Part shown: positions 8,524 through 17,585 of the stretch, in pieces | How positions within the stretch are numbered: position 1 is the first letter of the stretch | Layout: every line of letters begins with the position of its first letter | Assembly (NCBI GenBank): GCA_020630795.1 | Contig: JAHDIK010000010.1 | Location: 101,406-161,102, forward strand | From: Colwellia sp. | Lineage (GTDB): Bacteria > Pseudomonadota > Gammaproteobacteria > Enterobacterales > Alteromonadaceae | DNA length: 59,697 nt | Direction: 5' to 3' | Made by a program: the position numbers and the translations under genes | The notes under the pieces: generated by a model | Databases searched by the model: none | What the model was told of the DNA's origin: nothing | Seen by the model: the letters and a program-made list of their open reading frames with translations, nothing else

Positions 8524-9030
8524 ATGTCAGACGACATTCAGAACAACGAAGCTGCATCAGAAGAAGCTAACCCACAGTTCGCAATTCAACGTATTTACAC
8601 TAAAGATGTTTCATTTGAAACGCCTAACTCTCCAGCTATATTTCAAGAAGACTGGAAACCAGAAGTAAAGTTAGACATTGATACTCGTTCTGACAAGTTA
8701 GCAGACGATACATACGAAGTAGTTTTATCGTTAACTGTTACAGCTAAAGTATCAGACAAAACTGCATTTTTAGCAGAAGTACAGCAAGCAGGTATTTTTA
8801 CAATTGGTAACTTACCAGAAGCTCAATTAGCACATACTATCGGTGCATTTTGTCCAACAACCTTGTTCCCATATGCTCGCGAAACAGTAGCTAACTTAGT
8901 AAGCAGAGGTTCGTTCCCTCAGTTGAACTTAGCGCCAGTTAACTTTGAAGCATTATTTGCATCATACGTTCAACAACGTGCTGCACAAGCTGGACAAGAA
9001 GAAGCACCATCAGGTATTGAGACTCACTAG
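8524..9030 (+). CDS. secB: Protein-export chaperone SecB
   Basis: SecB is a cytosolic homotetramer that keeps preproteins unfolded and passes them to SecA. The sequence is a single SecB domain: [17 protein letters not shown] at the N-terminus, [11 protein letters not shown] in the core and [14 protein letters not shown] further on. The ORF extends upstream to 8497, but the ATG at 8524 has AGGA at 8511-8514 and gives 168 residues, close to the usual 155-165. gpsA starts 5 bp after its stop. Confidence 0.95.
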   Translation: MSDDIQNNEAASEEANPQFAIQRIYTKDVSFETPNSPAIFQEDWKPEVKLDIDTRSDKLADDTYEVVLSLTVTAKVSDKTAFLAEVQQAGIFTIGNLPEAQLAHTIGAFCPTTLFPYARETVANLVSRGSFPQLNLAPVNFEALFASYVQQRAAQAGQEEAPSGIETH

Positions 9031-9035
9031 TTTTA

Positions 9036-10043
9036 ATGTCAAAACTATATAAAAACATTACTGTTTTAGGGGCGGGATCGTATGGTACCGCCCTTGCTAT
9101 TTGTTTAGCCCGAAATGGTCATCAAACCATTTTATGGGCGCGCGATAAAGAACATATCGCAGAAATGGAAGCAAAGAGAGAAAACAGCAAATATTTACCA
9201 GGTTGTAAATTACCTGAAAATTTACAACTTGAAGATTGCTTAGAAAAAGCTGTTCATGCCAGTCATAATATTCTTGTTGTTGTGCCAAGCCATGCTTTTG
9301 GCGATACATTAGAACAAATTAAACCGTTTTTACAAAAAGAGACGCGTATCGCATGGGCCACTAAAGGCCTTGATCATAAAACAGGCCGTTTACTTCAAGA
9401 TGTTGCACGAGAAATTGTAGGTCACGATGTTGCTTTAGCTGTGTTGTCTGGACCTACGTTTGCCAAAGAGATGGCTGCTGGTCTCCCTACGGCTATTTCA
9501 CTTTCATCAACCGATGAAGGCTTTGCGAGCGATATTTCAAATTTACTGCACTGTGAAAAAAAGTTTCGCGTATACAACAATAACGACTTTATAGGTGTTC
9601 AGCTTGGTGGTGCCGTTAAAAATGTTATTGCTATTGGCGCAGGTATGGCTGATGGAATAGGTTTTGGGGCTAATGCTAGAACAGCGCTAATCACCCGTGG
9701 ACTAGTAGAAATGACCCGTTTAGGTGCTGCTTTAGGTGCTGAACCTAATACGTTTATGGGAATGGCAGGCCTTGGCGATTTAGTACTTACATGTACTGAT
9801 AATCAATCGCGTAACCGACGTTTTGGCTTAGCGCTTGGACGAGGCGTTAGTACACAACAAGCCATGGATGAAATTGGTCAGGTTGTAGAAGGGTATAGAA
9901 ACACTCACGAAGTGTATATGTTAGCAAAAGGCATGAATGTTGAAATGCCAATAGTAGAGCAAGTTTATCAAGTTTTATATTGCGATAAACCTGCTAAATT
10001 AGCCGCTGCAGACCTACTATCTAGAGAACGAACGTTCGAGTAA
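9036..10043 (+). CDS. gpsA: Glycerol-3-phosphate dehydrogenase [NAD(P)+]
   Basis: GpsA reduces dihydroxyacetone phosphate to sn-glycerol 3-phosphate, the backbone precursor of phospholipids. The NAD(P)-binding loop [10 protein letters not shown] lies at residues 11-20, [10 protein letters not shown] follows, and the catalytic lysine lies in [21 protein letters not shown] and NRRFG are further family motifs. The length of 335 residues is typical. It closes the rhodanese-grxC-secB-gpsA run. The cysE gene that often follows gpsA in enterobacteria is absent. Confidence 0.96.
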   Translation: MSKLYKNITVLGAGSYGTALAICLARNGHQTILWARDKEHIAEMEAKRENSKYLPGCKLPENLQLEDCLEKAVHASHNILVVVPSHAFGDTLEQIKPFLQKETRIAWATKGLDHKTGRLLQDVAREIVGHDVALAVLSGPTFAKEMAAGLPTAISLSSTDEGFASDISNLLHCEKKFRVYNNNDFIGVQLGGAVKNVIAIGAGMADGIGFGANARTALITRGLVEMTRLGAALGAEPNTFMGMAGLGDLVLTCTDNQSRNRRFGLALGRGVSTQQAMDEIGQVVEGYRNTHEVYMLAKGMNVEMPIVEQVYQVLYCDKPAKLAAADLLSRERTFE

Positions 10044-10054
10044 AATCCTTAATG

Positions 10055-10519
10055 CTAAACAGCGTTAGGAAAGCCTAACTGTCTCCATGCGTCATATACT
10101 ATTACAGCGGTAGCATTTGATAAATTCATGCTTCTGCTGCCTTCTAACATTGGTATTCTCAACTTATTTTCGTCTGGTATTTGTTGCCTAACACTTTCGG
10201 GTAGACCACTGGTTTCTGAACCAAACAGTAAGTAATCACCTTTTTTAAAAGTAATGTCTCCGTAGTAGTTATTGGTTTTTGTTGTAATAGCTAATACGCG
10301 ATTGGGGTTTTCATTTTTTACAAAGTCTTCATAGCTTGCATGTTTTTTAGTCGCAGCAAATTCGTGATAATCCAATCCAGCTCTTCTTAATTTTTTATCG
10401 TCGAAATCAAACCCTAGCGGTTCGATTAGGTGTAATCTAAAGCCTGAATTTGCACATAAACGAATGATATTACCTGTATTTGGTGGGATTTGTGGCTGAA
10501 AAAGTACTACGTCTAACAT
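10055..10519 (-). CDS. trmL: tRNA (cytidine(34)-2'-O)-methyltransferase
   Basis: TrmL methylates the wobble-base ribose of tRNA-Leu isoacceptors using S-adenosylmethionine. This 154-residue protein is a minimal SPOUT (trefoil-knot) enzyme: [18 protein letters not shown] at the N-terminus, [11 protein letters not shown] in the middle and the knot segment [19 protein letters not shown] near the C-terminus. It converges on gpsA with an 11-bp gap. Confidence 0.94.
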   Translation of the reverse strand: MLDVVLFQPQIPPNTGNIIRLCANSGFRLHLIEPLGFDFDDKKLRRAGLDYHEFAATKKHASYEDFVKNENPNRVLAITTKTNNYYGDITFKKGDYLLFGSETSGLPESVRQQIPDENKLRIPMLEGSRSMNLSNATAVIVYDAWRQLGFPNAV

Positions 10520-10629
10520 GATAAGGCTCTAAATATTGACTAATATTGTAATTATATCAACGTTCATGAATTACCTGAAACTTATTTAGTCGAGAACGTT
10601 TGTTTAATGGTTATTACAAAAGGGTTGCG

Positions 10630-11547
10630 ATGACAAATAGCGACAATACAGAAAAAGATTATAGTCGGTTAGTAAAATTTGCTGCTTTTTGCGCAACAGG
10701 AACTGCATTTTTACTTGTTATTATTAAACTATATGCGTGGTTTATTACCGATGCTAGCTCGATGTTAGCCTCTGCTACCGATTCTATGCTTGATCTATTT
10801 GCATCGTTAATGAACGTCGTTATTTTGCGCTATGCTCTTGCCCCTGCAGATGATGAACATAAGTTTGGCCATGGTAAGGCTGAAAGTTTAGCGGGCCTTG
10901 TGCAAGCTGCCTTTGTAATGGGGTCGGCTTTGTTACTTATTTTCCATGGAACTGGCAGAATGATTTCACCTCAAATTGTTGTGCAATCCGAGGTTGGAAT
11001 TTGGGTAACAATTATCGCTATTGCTTTAACGCTAGGCCTTGTTTTAATTCAACGTACGGTAATCCAAAAAACGAACTCTGTCGCCATTAGTGCCGACGCG
11101 TTGCATTATCAGTCAGACTTATTGCTGAATATAGGTGTGCTCGTTGCCCTGTTTTTGAGTCAAGGGATTTGGCTCAGAGCAGATGGTTTCTTTACTATAG
11201 CAGTTGGACTCTACTTGTTATGGGGAGCAGGAAAGATTGTTTGGCTAAGTGTTTTTCATTTAATGGATCATGAGCTTACGGTTGACGAGCAAGATAAGAT
11301 TAAATCTATCGTCGCTAGCCATAAACAAGCGTTAGGTATGCATGAGTTAAGAACGAGGCAGTCGGGCTCGTTACGTTTTATTCAGTTTCACTTAGAACTC
11401 GATGACAATCTCTCATTGTTTGAGGCACATGCGATAGGAGAAGCTATTGAAAAAGAAATTGAAGATGCATTATCGCCATGTGAAGTGTTTATTCACCATG
11501 ATCCTACATCCGTTGTTCCTGAGAAAAATGAGCCAAAATATACTTAA
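10630..11547 (+). CDS. fieF: Cation diffusion facilitator, FieF/YiiP-like
   Basis: A proton-coupled divalent-cation exporter (zinc, iron or cadmium in characterised homologues). There are about five to six hydrophobic segments in the first 210 residues, with metal-site motifs DSMLDLFAS and HYQSDLLLN (the DxxxD and HxxxD sites of YiiP), HKFGHGKAESLAGL between membrane segments, and a cytoplasmic C-terminal domain. The ORF opens at a TTG (10600), but the ATG at 10630 has AAAAGGG upstream and gives 305 residues, against about 300 for E. coli FieF. Its 3' end overlaps the convergent hydrolase gene by 44 bp. Confidence 0.92.
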   Translation: MTNSDNTEKDYSRLVKFAAFCATGTAFLLVIIKLYAWFITDASSMLASATDSMLDLFASLMNVVILRYALAPADDEHKFGHGKAESLAGLVQAAFVMGSALLLIFHGTGRMISPQIVVQSEVGIWVTIIAIALTLGLVLIQRTVIQKTNSVAISADALHYQSDLLLNIGVLVALFLSQGIWLRADGFFTIAVGLYLLWGAGKIVWLSVFHLMDHELTVDEQDKIKSIVASHKQALGMHELRTRQSGSLRFIQFHLELDDNLSLFEAHAIGEAIEKEIEDALSPCEVFIHHDPTSVVPEKNEPKYT

Positions 11548-12514
11548 AGGTTTCAATTCTAATATTGTCTGTTTCAAAGAGTAATTCGTGGCGAGCTCCT
11601 TCAATAACGAATAGATTTGTTTTAACAGTTGCAGATGAAATAGCTTTTAATTTTTCACAAAAATTATACTGCTGCTCATTGTTTACAACAGTATCGTTGC
11701 CTGCTTGAATAACGACAATTGGAGTATTGGTGCTCTCTATATCTTTAAAGAGGTTTGTTTCATTCTTAATTGCTTCTGACAACCACTGAAATGTTACACC
11801 ACCTAACTGGAGCTGAGTATTTTCTATATATAGCTCAATAAACCTGTTGTAGCGGCAAGTAGAATGCGTAAGTACGTTACGCTCAAAAGGAGTGGCTTGG
11901 TAGTTGTTTTGCCCAAGAAAGTACCAAGGATTGTTTGGAGCCAAGAATTTATTTAGTTTATGGCCGCTAGATACAATAAGTTTTGCTAAGGGATAGGGAA
12001 GGGGCCCAGAATTTATCGCAATCATAGGAGATAAAAGCACTGCGGATTTTACAACCTTATCGCATATTTGGAACATTCTAGCCGCAATTGCACAACCCAT
12101 AGAGTGTCCTAATAAATAAGGCAATTCGTTTGCTTTAGGTATTACTACACGTTGAATAAATGTATGCAGATCTATCGCATATATGTCGAATTTCTCAACA
12201 TAACCTTTGTGTGTATTCTTTAATGTACGTTGTGAAAGGCCTTGCCCTCGGTGATCGACAATAAATACGTTGTACTTGTTTTCGAAGAGATCAAAAACTA
12301 CTTCTTTATATTTTAAGTAACCCTCACAACGCCCTGGAGAAATAACGATAGTGGAGTTGTGATTTTCGTTATAAAAATACGCGTATTCAATACGATGCCT
12401 GTCACAGCCTTCAAACGAATCAAATGTTCCAGATTGCCAAAATAAGTCGATATTATTTATATAGTCGTTTGATTTTAAATCAGCTTCTTTGGTGAGAATA
12501 AAGTTGTTTGTCAT
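11504..12514 (-). CDS. Alpha/beta hydrolase, lysophospholipase (PldB)-like
   Basis: The serine hydrolase fold is clear: an HRGQGLS segment typical of monoacylglycerol lipases and PldB, the nucleophile elbow GHSMG, and the C-terminal acid and histidine regions VIQAGNDTVV and GARHELLFE. It probably cleaves lysophospholipids or monoacylglycerols in the cytosol or at the inner membrane. An upstream TTG at 12526 is in frame, but the ATG at 12514 is preferred, giving 336 residues. It lies about 23 bp after the cpxA stop and may be co-transcribed with cpxR-cpxA. That would place a lipid hydrolase under envelope-stress control, which is an inference. Confidence 0.85.
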   Translation of the reverse strand: MTNNFILTKEADLKSNDYINNIDLFWQSGTFDSFEGCDRHRIEYAYFYNENHNSTIVISPGRCEGYLKYKEVVFDLFENKYNVFIVDHRGQGLSQRTLKNTHKGYVEKFDIYAIDLHTFIQRVVIPKANELPYLLGHSMGCAIAARMFQICDKVVKSAVLLSPMIAINSGPLPYPLAKLIVSSGHKLNKFLAPNNPWYFLGQNNYQATPFERNVLTHSTCRYNRFIELYIENTQLQLGGVTFQWLSEAIKNETNLFKDIESTNTPIVVIQAGNDTVVNNEQQYNFCEKLKAISSATVKTNLFVIEGARHELLFETDNIRIETFKYILAHFSQEQRM

Positions 12515-12537
12515 GCTTACAGTCAATAACGTGTTTA

Positions 12538-13932
12538 TTATTCAATATTAGCACTGTCTGTTAACAAAGGTAACGTAATCGTAATACCCAGGCCTGCATC
12601 AGGTATATTTTCGGCGATTATGGTTCCGTTGTGGATAGAAATTGCTTGTTTTGCAATGGCTAGCCCTAACCCCGTGCCCCCTGTTTTTCGTTCTCTAGCA
12701 TCCGATGTACGGTAGAAAGGTTTAAAAAGCGAAGTAATAGATTCTTGAGAAACGCCGTTTCCTTGGTCAATAATACTCAGGGTGATAGTAGAGCTATTTG
12801 TTTTCAGGCTTACAAACACTTCACTATTGTTAGGGCTATATTTTATGGCATTCACCAATATATTGTTAATGGCACTTGCGAGTAATACTTCATCGCCCAT
12901 TACGTCGCAGAATTGAGGGATATCTGCCTTAATTTTGATAAAACGAGTTTCACCAAGGTATTGATTGTCATCAATAAGCGGTGTTATTACGTCAACTAAG
13001 TTGAGCTTCTGAAGTGTTATGTTGTGAAGTGAATTTTCTAATCGAGAGAGTGATAAAACATCTTCAATCATTAAACCTAAGCGCTCAACTTCTAATTCGC
13101 ATCGTGCTAAATGCTTGGCTAATACGTCTGGTTGTGTTTTAGATTTATCCGCCATCGCAATAGCTAGTTGTAACCTTGTCATTGGAGAACGAAGCTCATG
13201 TGATACGTCTCCTAGCAAGCGTTGATGGGCTTTCACATTGCTTTGAATTTTATCAGCCATTGAATTGAATGTTTTTGCAAGCTCGCCTAGTTCGTCATTT
13301 TTCATACCATCATCTGAAATTCGTGCACTCAAGTCGCCATTACCAAATTGATTAGCCACTTTTTTCATGGTTGAAATAGGCTTGCTCAATGTTCGGGCCA
13401 ATAGCCAACATAAAGCAAAGCTTATGACTACAGGTATTGCTATTCTTAGCCAGTAGGGGAGCTGTCTAACCATTAAGCCAAAATTTCTCTTTTTGTCTCG
13501 ATGCACGATATAAAGTTGCTTTTTTCCTCTTTTAATTTTAACTGGGCCAGTAATTCGAGCGTTAGATAACTTAATGGTTGTAGGAGTGTTAAAGCTATTT
13601 TTTTCGAGGTATTGAAAAACGTCGTTAAATCGATTTATTTTTGGAGAAATAATATTAGTTTTAACGTCTTTTATGAGTAATAAAGAATGTTTGTTTTTTT
13701 GATATTTTGTTAAAAAATCGGCCAAATTTTTTGGCTTGTGTTTACGAATTTTGTTCGCCGTATTGTATAGGCTTTGCTGATCATTGGGATGCGGAGGTAA
13801 TATTAATACATCTTGCGCAAGCTGTTGTGAGATGAATTGCGTGGAAATAATCGAGGTAATTGCGATTAACCAAAACCATAAAAATAGCTTAATGTTGATA
13901 GAGTATAACTGGCGAACAAGCTTTTTAATCAT
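12538..13932 (-). CDS. cpxA: Envelope-stress sensor histidine kinase, CpxA-type
   Basis: The order is: membrane segment (about 12-32), periplasmic sensor region, second membrane segment (about 165-185), HAMP domain, HisKA domain with phospho-acceptor His245 in GDVSHELRSPMTR, and a HATPase domain with N box NAIKYSP, DQGNGV and GGTGLGLAIAK. The chosen ATG at 13932 overlaps the cpxR stop by 8 bp (ATGATTAA), which implies translational coupling. The longer reading from 13971 would lie wholly inside cpxR coding sequence. The CpxA identity rests on pairing with a CpxR-like regulator, the divergent cpxP-like gene and a CpxR box. Confidence 0.88.
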   Translation of the reverse strand: MIKKLVRQLYSINIKLFLWFWLIAITSIISTQFISQQLAQDVLILPPHPNDQQSLYNTANKIRKHKPKNLADFLTKYQKNKHSLLLIKDVKTNIISPKINRFNDVFQYLEKNSFNTPTTIKLSNARITGPVKIKRGKKQLYIVHRDKKRNFGLMVRQLPYWLRIAIPVVISFALCWLLARTLSKPISTMKKVANQFGNGDLSARISDDGMKNDELGELAKTFNSMADKIQSNVKAHQRLLGDVSHELRSPMTRLQLAIAMADKSKTQPDVLAKHLARCELEVERLGLMIEDVLSLSRLENSLHNITLQKLNLVDVITPLIDDNQYLGETRFIKIKADIPQFCDVMGDEVLLASAINNILVNAIKYSPNNSEVFVSLKTNSSTITLSIIDQGNGVSQESITSLFKPFYRTSDARERKTGGTGLGLAIAKQAISIHNGTIIAENIPDAGLGITITLPLLTDSANIE

Positions 13933-14632
13933 TAGCGTTTTTACCCGATAAAAATATGTATCCGGCTCCACGTATTGTTTTTAACTTATCAGAAGGGCTG
14001 TGAGGTAATAACTTCTTTCGAATGTTACTTACGTGCATATCAATACTTCTATCAAATGCACTGAGCTTTCTGTTTAATACCTGTTCTGAGAGTTCGTTTT
14101 TGCTAACGATGCTACTAGGGTTAGACATTAACACTTGAAGGAGTTGGTATTCTGTACCTGTTAGTTCAATATTAACGCCGTGACAAGTTACTTCGCGGGT
14201 TGAGTGATTTAATTGAACATGGTTAACAACAAGCGGCTTGTTATCGTGTTGACTGGTTTCAATGATCTCTATCCGTCGTAAAATGGAATTGATACGAGCG
14301 AGCAATTCGCGATGTTTAAAAGGTTTTGGTAAGTAATCGTCAGCGCCAAGCTCTAACCCTAATACGCGATCAGCTTCGTCGCCCTTTGCTGTTAGCATAA
14401 GAATAGGTGTTTTATGTCTGCCTCCTAACGCCTTTAATAAATCTAGCCCGCTCAGTTCAGGCATCATAATGTCGAGTAATATTAAACTGATGTCATCTCT
14501 ATATGCGTTTTTTAAACCGGTGGCTCCGTCATGACAACATTCAAAGTTAAATCCTTCGCTTTCTAAATATTCGCCAAGTAGCTCTGTTAGTTCTTGGTCG
14601 TCATCTATCATTAAAATTGTTGGTTGTAGCAT
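13925..14632 (-). CDS. cpxR: Response regulator, CpxR-type
   Basis: An OmpR-family regulator of 235 residues. The receiver domain has the acidic pair DDD near residue 10, phospho-acceptor Asp54 in ILLDIMMPE, Thr in MLTAKGD and the conserved lysine in YLPKPFKHREL. The winged-helix DNA-binding domain (about 135-230) includes LTGTEYQLL and DMHVSNIRKKL. A strong GGAGG lies 8 bp before the start. A CpxR box 56-71 bp upstream suggests autoregulation together with the divergent cpxP. Confidence 0.93.
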   Translation of the reverse strand: MLQPTILMIDDDQELTELLGEYLESEGFNFECCHDGATGLKNAYRDDISLILLDIMMPELSGLDLLKALGGRHKTPILMLTAKGDEADRVLGLELGADDYLPKPFKHRELLARINSILRRIEIIETSQHDNKPLVVNHVQLNHSTREVTCHGVNIELTGTEYQLLQVLMSNPSSIVSKNELSEQVLNRKLSAFDRSIDMHVSNIRKKLLPHSPSDKLKTIRGAGYIFLSGKNAND

Positions 14633-14658
14633 GCTGTATACCTCCGTTTCCGTTAGTT

Positions 14659-14680
14659 TAACGCAGTCTATTCTGCGTTA
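14659..14680. repeat. Perfect 8-bp dyad in the cpxR leader
   Basis: TAACGCAG (14659-14666) and CTGCGTTA (14673-14680) are perfect inverted repeats separated by TCTATT. The dyad lies 27 bp upstream of the cpxR start, between it and the CpxR box. It could be a hairpin in the cpxR 5' leader or an operator. Confidence 0.5.
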
Positions 14681-14687
14681 TAAAAAA

Positions 14688-14703
14688 TTTACACAACCTT
14701 TAC
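14688..14703 (-). promoter_or_regulatory. CpxR-binding box between cpxR and cpxP
   Basis: Read on the minus strand this is GTAAA-N6-GTAAA (TTTAC at 14688-14692 and again at 14699-14703), matching the known tandem GTAAA CpxR consensus. A putative cpxP promoter (TTGCGT 14710-14715, TAGAAT 14735-14740, long 19-bp spacer) lies just downstream, so activator contact with RNA polymerase is plausible. Confidence 0.75.
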
Positions 14704-14767
14704 ATAGGTTTGCGTTTCTTTTCATTGAAATCGCTAGAATGTGTACAGATTTTTTAAAAAGGAAACT

Positions 14768-15247
14768 ATGATGAAAAAAACATTAGCACGACCAACCCTA
14801 TCGTTAACAGCTTTTGCTACATGTATTGCAATGCTTGCTTCATCGGCAGTATATGCGGATGATGTGCAAAATAAACGTCAACACGCCAAAGCACCTCATC
14901 ATAAAATGGTTAAAATGAATTCGTTCAAACAAATGATGAAAAAGTTAGGTTTAACTGAAAGCCAGAAGAAAGAAATTAGCTCAATTAAACAAGCTGCAAA
15001 AAGTGAAAATGAAGAACTTTCATCACAGCTTAAAGCTTTTAGAAGTAAAGAAAAGGAACTGATACGAGCAGACCATTTTGACGAAGAAGCATATATAGCG
15101 CTGATTAATGAATATCAATCAACACGAAGTCAGCTTATGCTTAATCGAGCTAAAAATAAGCATTCAATCAGATTGTTATTGTCAGAAGAACAAAAAATTA
15201 AATTAGATAGCTTTAAAGAAAAACGAATGAATCGTTTAGCGCTGTAA
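14768..15247 (+). CDS. cpxP: Periplasmic Spy/CpxP-family stress protein
   Basis: CpxP-like proteins are periplasmic chaperones, and CpxP itself inhibits the sensor CpxA. This 159-residue protein has a signal peptide (about 1-30, ending VYA), a basic histidine-rich stretch, and two copies of the LTxxQ-type motif (LTESQKKEI and LSEEQKIKL) flanking a charged helical region. The ATG at 14768 follows AAGGAAAC; the preceding GTG-initiated extension from 14741 has no support. It is divergent from cpxR-cpxA across a CpxR box. Its 3' end overlaps the convergent M56 peptidase gene by 12 bp. Confidence 0.85.
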   Translation: MMKKTLARPTLSLTAFATCIAMLASSAVYADDVQNKRQHAKAPHHKMVKMNSFKQMMKKLGLTESQKKEISSIKQAAKSENEELSSQLKAFRSKEKELIRADHFDEEAYIALINEYQSTRSQLMLNRAKNKHSIRLLLSEEQKIKLDSFKEKRMNRLAL

Positions 15248-17143
15248 GCTAAAAGAGAATATTTTTGACATGTTGCTTTCTACCGCTTGGCCATTGTACT
15301 TGGCAGGTTCAAATTGCCATTTTTCAATTGCCGAGCGAACAGCTGCTCTAAAGTAGTTAACTTTATTTTTTGGGTGGAATTTGATGTCCCTCACACGGCC
15401 ATCAGTACCTATAACAAAGTCGACTTTAACTTCCAGTTCAATTCCCTTTCTTTTTGCAGTTGAAGGGTATTTAGGTGCGATTGAAACAACTAGCTTAGCG
15501 TTGGTTTGTTGTTCCACAGCTTTTTTCGTTTGTGTTAAGAAGTTTTCTGTTGGCGTTGGGCTAGCTATAGGCTTAACTTCTTTTATGTTGTTCATGACTT
15601 GTAGTTCAGAAGATAAGTCGGCAATTTCTTTCACATATTTATTTTTTTGAGGAGCTTGACGCGTAGAATCAGTTTTTTCAAAGGCAAGCTCTACAACTGA
15701 TTTCTCTGCAGGCGTTTCTTCTAACAATAGCTCTGGTGCTGAACTTATTTGTGGCGTAGCGTTTGTTGAAGGTGTGATATTTTTTGGCGCAATGGACTTA
15801 TTACTCGCTGCTAAAGGCGTAGCCTCTTGAAATGTTAGTTGGTCTATTTCAACATTTTCTTGATTATCAATAAGCGCTGTTTGCTGAGTAGATTGAATGT
15901 TGTCTTTAAAATTAGGATCTTCCGTTAAAGCTGGAGTGGAGAATATTTCAGGGTAATAAACATCACTTTCAACTTTTGGTAATAAAGATACGTCTAAAGT
16001 ATTTGGTTGGGTGTTTAAAGTCGTAGGTTCAGCAACCTTTAAAGGCTCAACATCAATGATGTTATCTTCAATAGTATGAGCTTCATTAAAACTATATTTA
16101 GTCGTGTTTATATCAACTTCAGTTAACTTTAAAAGCTGTTGAGATGAAACAAAAAGTACGACGCTCAAAACACAAAGAGACGCAAACCATTTACTTACAT
16201 TGTTTTGAGAAGAACAATGTGGCTCATTAACTAAACGCACTACGCGTTGGGTTAAATCGCCGCCTGATGCAGCCATTGCCATACTAGGTATAGAGTGATT
16301 TCTATGCTTATTACAAATTGAAGCGGTGTCAGCTAACGTGTGTGCATAAGCAATAGGGTTACCACAATGGTGTACTGCGATATCGTCACTACAATACTCT
16401 CTTTCATCCCGCATTTGGTTTGAAACCCATAAAACAGCAGGGTGGAAGAATAAGACTATTTCGACAATTGTTTGGATAAAGTTAACGAAGTAATCATGTC
16501 GTCTAACATGAGCAAGCTCATGCAAAATTAACATGTCTAGCTGTCCAGGAGTCAGTCCTGTAAGCATACTAACAGGTATTAATACTACGGGTTTTAGCCA
16601 ACCGATGGCCATTGGAACTTCAGTACTTAATGACAGTAAAAGTTTCGGTGCTTTTTTCAAACCTATTTCATCTACCAATGCATGAAACCGCGCCAACAGT
16701 TCAGGTTCAGGCGATATTGTCGCTTTATTTGGTAGCTGATTAACCGAGTATAACTCTATAAGAAGCTTGACGGAGAGTATGGTGATGATGGTTAACCAAA
16801 CCATAGACACGTATGGTAGGTATTCGAACGTTGTTGAATACCACTCATTTTGCACTGACGTTAAGCTTGTTAATGCGGCGTCTGAGGTAGGTGCAAGGGG
16901 TAATTCGTTAGTAAGCTGAAGATATGTTGGTTTATAAATTATAAAAAATGTAACTATTGGTAGTATTAAATTGGTGACCATCGCTAACGCTGAGTAGCTA
17001 TATCTTAGCTGAGCGTTTTGGCGAGGAACAATCATTAATGCAAATTTTAATGCGAGCGCGACTAACCCACCTTGCCAAATGAAATGGATCAAGGTTAGGG
17101 CAATGCTATACATTATTGGGCTATTTAAATAGCTTTCTTGCAT
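15236..17143 (-). CDS. M56 (BlaR1-like) membrane metallopeptidase with C-terminal TonB domain
   Basis: The N-terminal half has four hydrophobic segments (about 12-40, 45-70, 108-130 and 320-340) and a zinc protease motif HELAH (208-212), with a later REYCSDD (about 248-254) supplying the third ligand region. In BlaR1 and MecR1 this domain cleaves the cognate BlaI repressor after a signal. A low-complexity, proline- and threonine-rich linker (about 345-545) leads to a C-terminal TonB-type domain (about 550-635) with YPSTAKRKGIELEVKVDF and AIEKWQFEPAKYNG. The penicillin-binding sensor domain of BlaR1 is absent. It starts 15 bp after the BlaI-like gene, so the two form a regulator/protease pair. 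The signal sensed is unknown. Confidence 0.88.
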   Translation of the reverse strand: MQESYLNSPIMYSIALTLIHFIWQGGLVALALKFALMIVPRQNAQLRYSYSALAMVTNLILPIVTFFIIYKPTYLQLTNELPLAPTSDAALTSLTSVQNEWYSTTFEYLPYVSMVWLTIITILSVKLLIELYSVNQLPNKATISPEPELLARFHALVDEIGLKKAPKLLLSLSTEVPMAIGWLKPVVLIPVSMLTGLTPGQLDMLILHELAHVRRHDYFVNFIQTIVEIVLFFHPAVLWVSNQMRDEREYCSDDIAVHHCGNPIAYAHTLADTASICNKHRNHSIPSMAMAASGGDLTQRVVRLVNEPHCSSQNNVSKWFASLCVLSVVLFVSSQQLLKLTEVDINTTKYSFNEAHTIEDNIIDVEPLKVAEPTTLNTQPNTLDVSLLPKVESDVYYPEIFSTPALTEDPNFKDNIQSTQQTALIDNQENVEIDQLTFQEATPLAASNKSIAPKNITPSTNATPQISSAPELLLEETPAEKSVVELAFEKTDSTRQAPQKNKYVKEIADLSSELQVMNNIKEVKPIASPTPTENFLTQTKKAVEQQTNAKLVVSIAPKYPSTAKRKGIELEVKVDFVIGTDGRVRDIKFHPKNKVNYFRAAVRSAIEKWQFEPAKYNGQAVESNMSKIFSFSLQR

Positions 17144-17158
17144 TGTACTTCCGTTGAA

Positions 17159-17545
17159 TTAGTTTTGTTTTTCTAATTTATTTAATAATTGACGAATGTC
17201 TTCAATTTCTTCGCTGCTAGTAGATTCATCTAACGCTCTCATGACTAACGTAGATGTAGAACCACCAAAAGCTTTCGATACAAGGTCTTTTAGTAAAGAA
17301 GACTGTGTTTGTATTTCGCTGTTAGCAGCAGCGTAAACGTGAGCCCTATTACTTTCATCTCTAATGACTAATGATTTCTCATGCATTATTTGTAATATTT
17401 TGAGTACAGTTGTGTACCCTGTGCTTTGTGATTCACTTAATCGTTCATGAATCTGTCTCACTGTTGCAGGTCCTAATCTCCATAATATGTTTAGAAGTGT
17501 TAGTTCTGCTTCAGTTGGTTTTAACCCCGACTTACTACGACTCAT
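17159..17545 (-). CDS. BlaI/MecI/CopY-family transcriptional repressor
   Basis: A 128-residue winged-helix repressor. LKPTEAELTLLNILWRLGPA and TVRQIHERLSESQSTGYTTV form the DNA-binding domain (about 8-75), and a short helical dimerisation tail follows. BlaI proteins repress until cut by a BlaR-type peptidase, and the next gene encodes such an M56 peptidase. AGGA precedes the ATG. A perfect 6-bp dyad 41-58 bp upstream is a candidate autoregulatory operator. No beta-lactamase is nearby, so resistance should not be assumed. Confidence 0.9.
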   Translation of the reverse strand: MSRSKSGLKPTEAELTLLNILWRLGPATVRQIHERLSESQSTGYTTVLKILQIMHEKSLVIRDESNRAHVYAAANSEIQTQSSLLKDLVSKAFGGSTSTLVMRALDESTSSEEIEDIRQLLNKLEKQN

Positions 17546-17585
17546 TAATTTTCCTCAAGATTCAAAATGGTTCAATTATCCATGC

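Noticed and set aside
10050..10067. Short hairpin TAATGCT-AAAC-AGCGTTA at the trmL stop
   Set aside because: Only seven pairs with one wobble, it overlaps coding sequence and lacks a T run.
13933..13971. Upstream start giving cpxA 13 more residues
   Set aside because: The extra codons lie wholly inside cpxR coding sequence. The ATG at 13932, overlapping the cpxR stop, is the usual coupled start.
15236..17545. Reading the BlaI/M56 pair as a beta-lactam resistance module
   Set aside because: There is no beta-lactamase or PBP gene, and the M56 protein lacks the penicillin-sensor domain.
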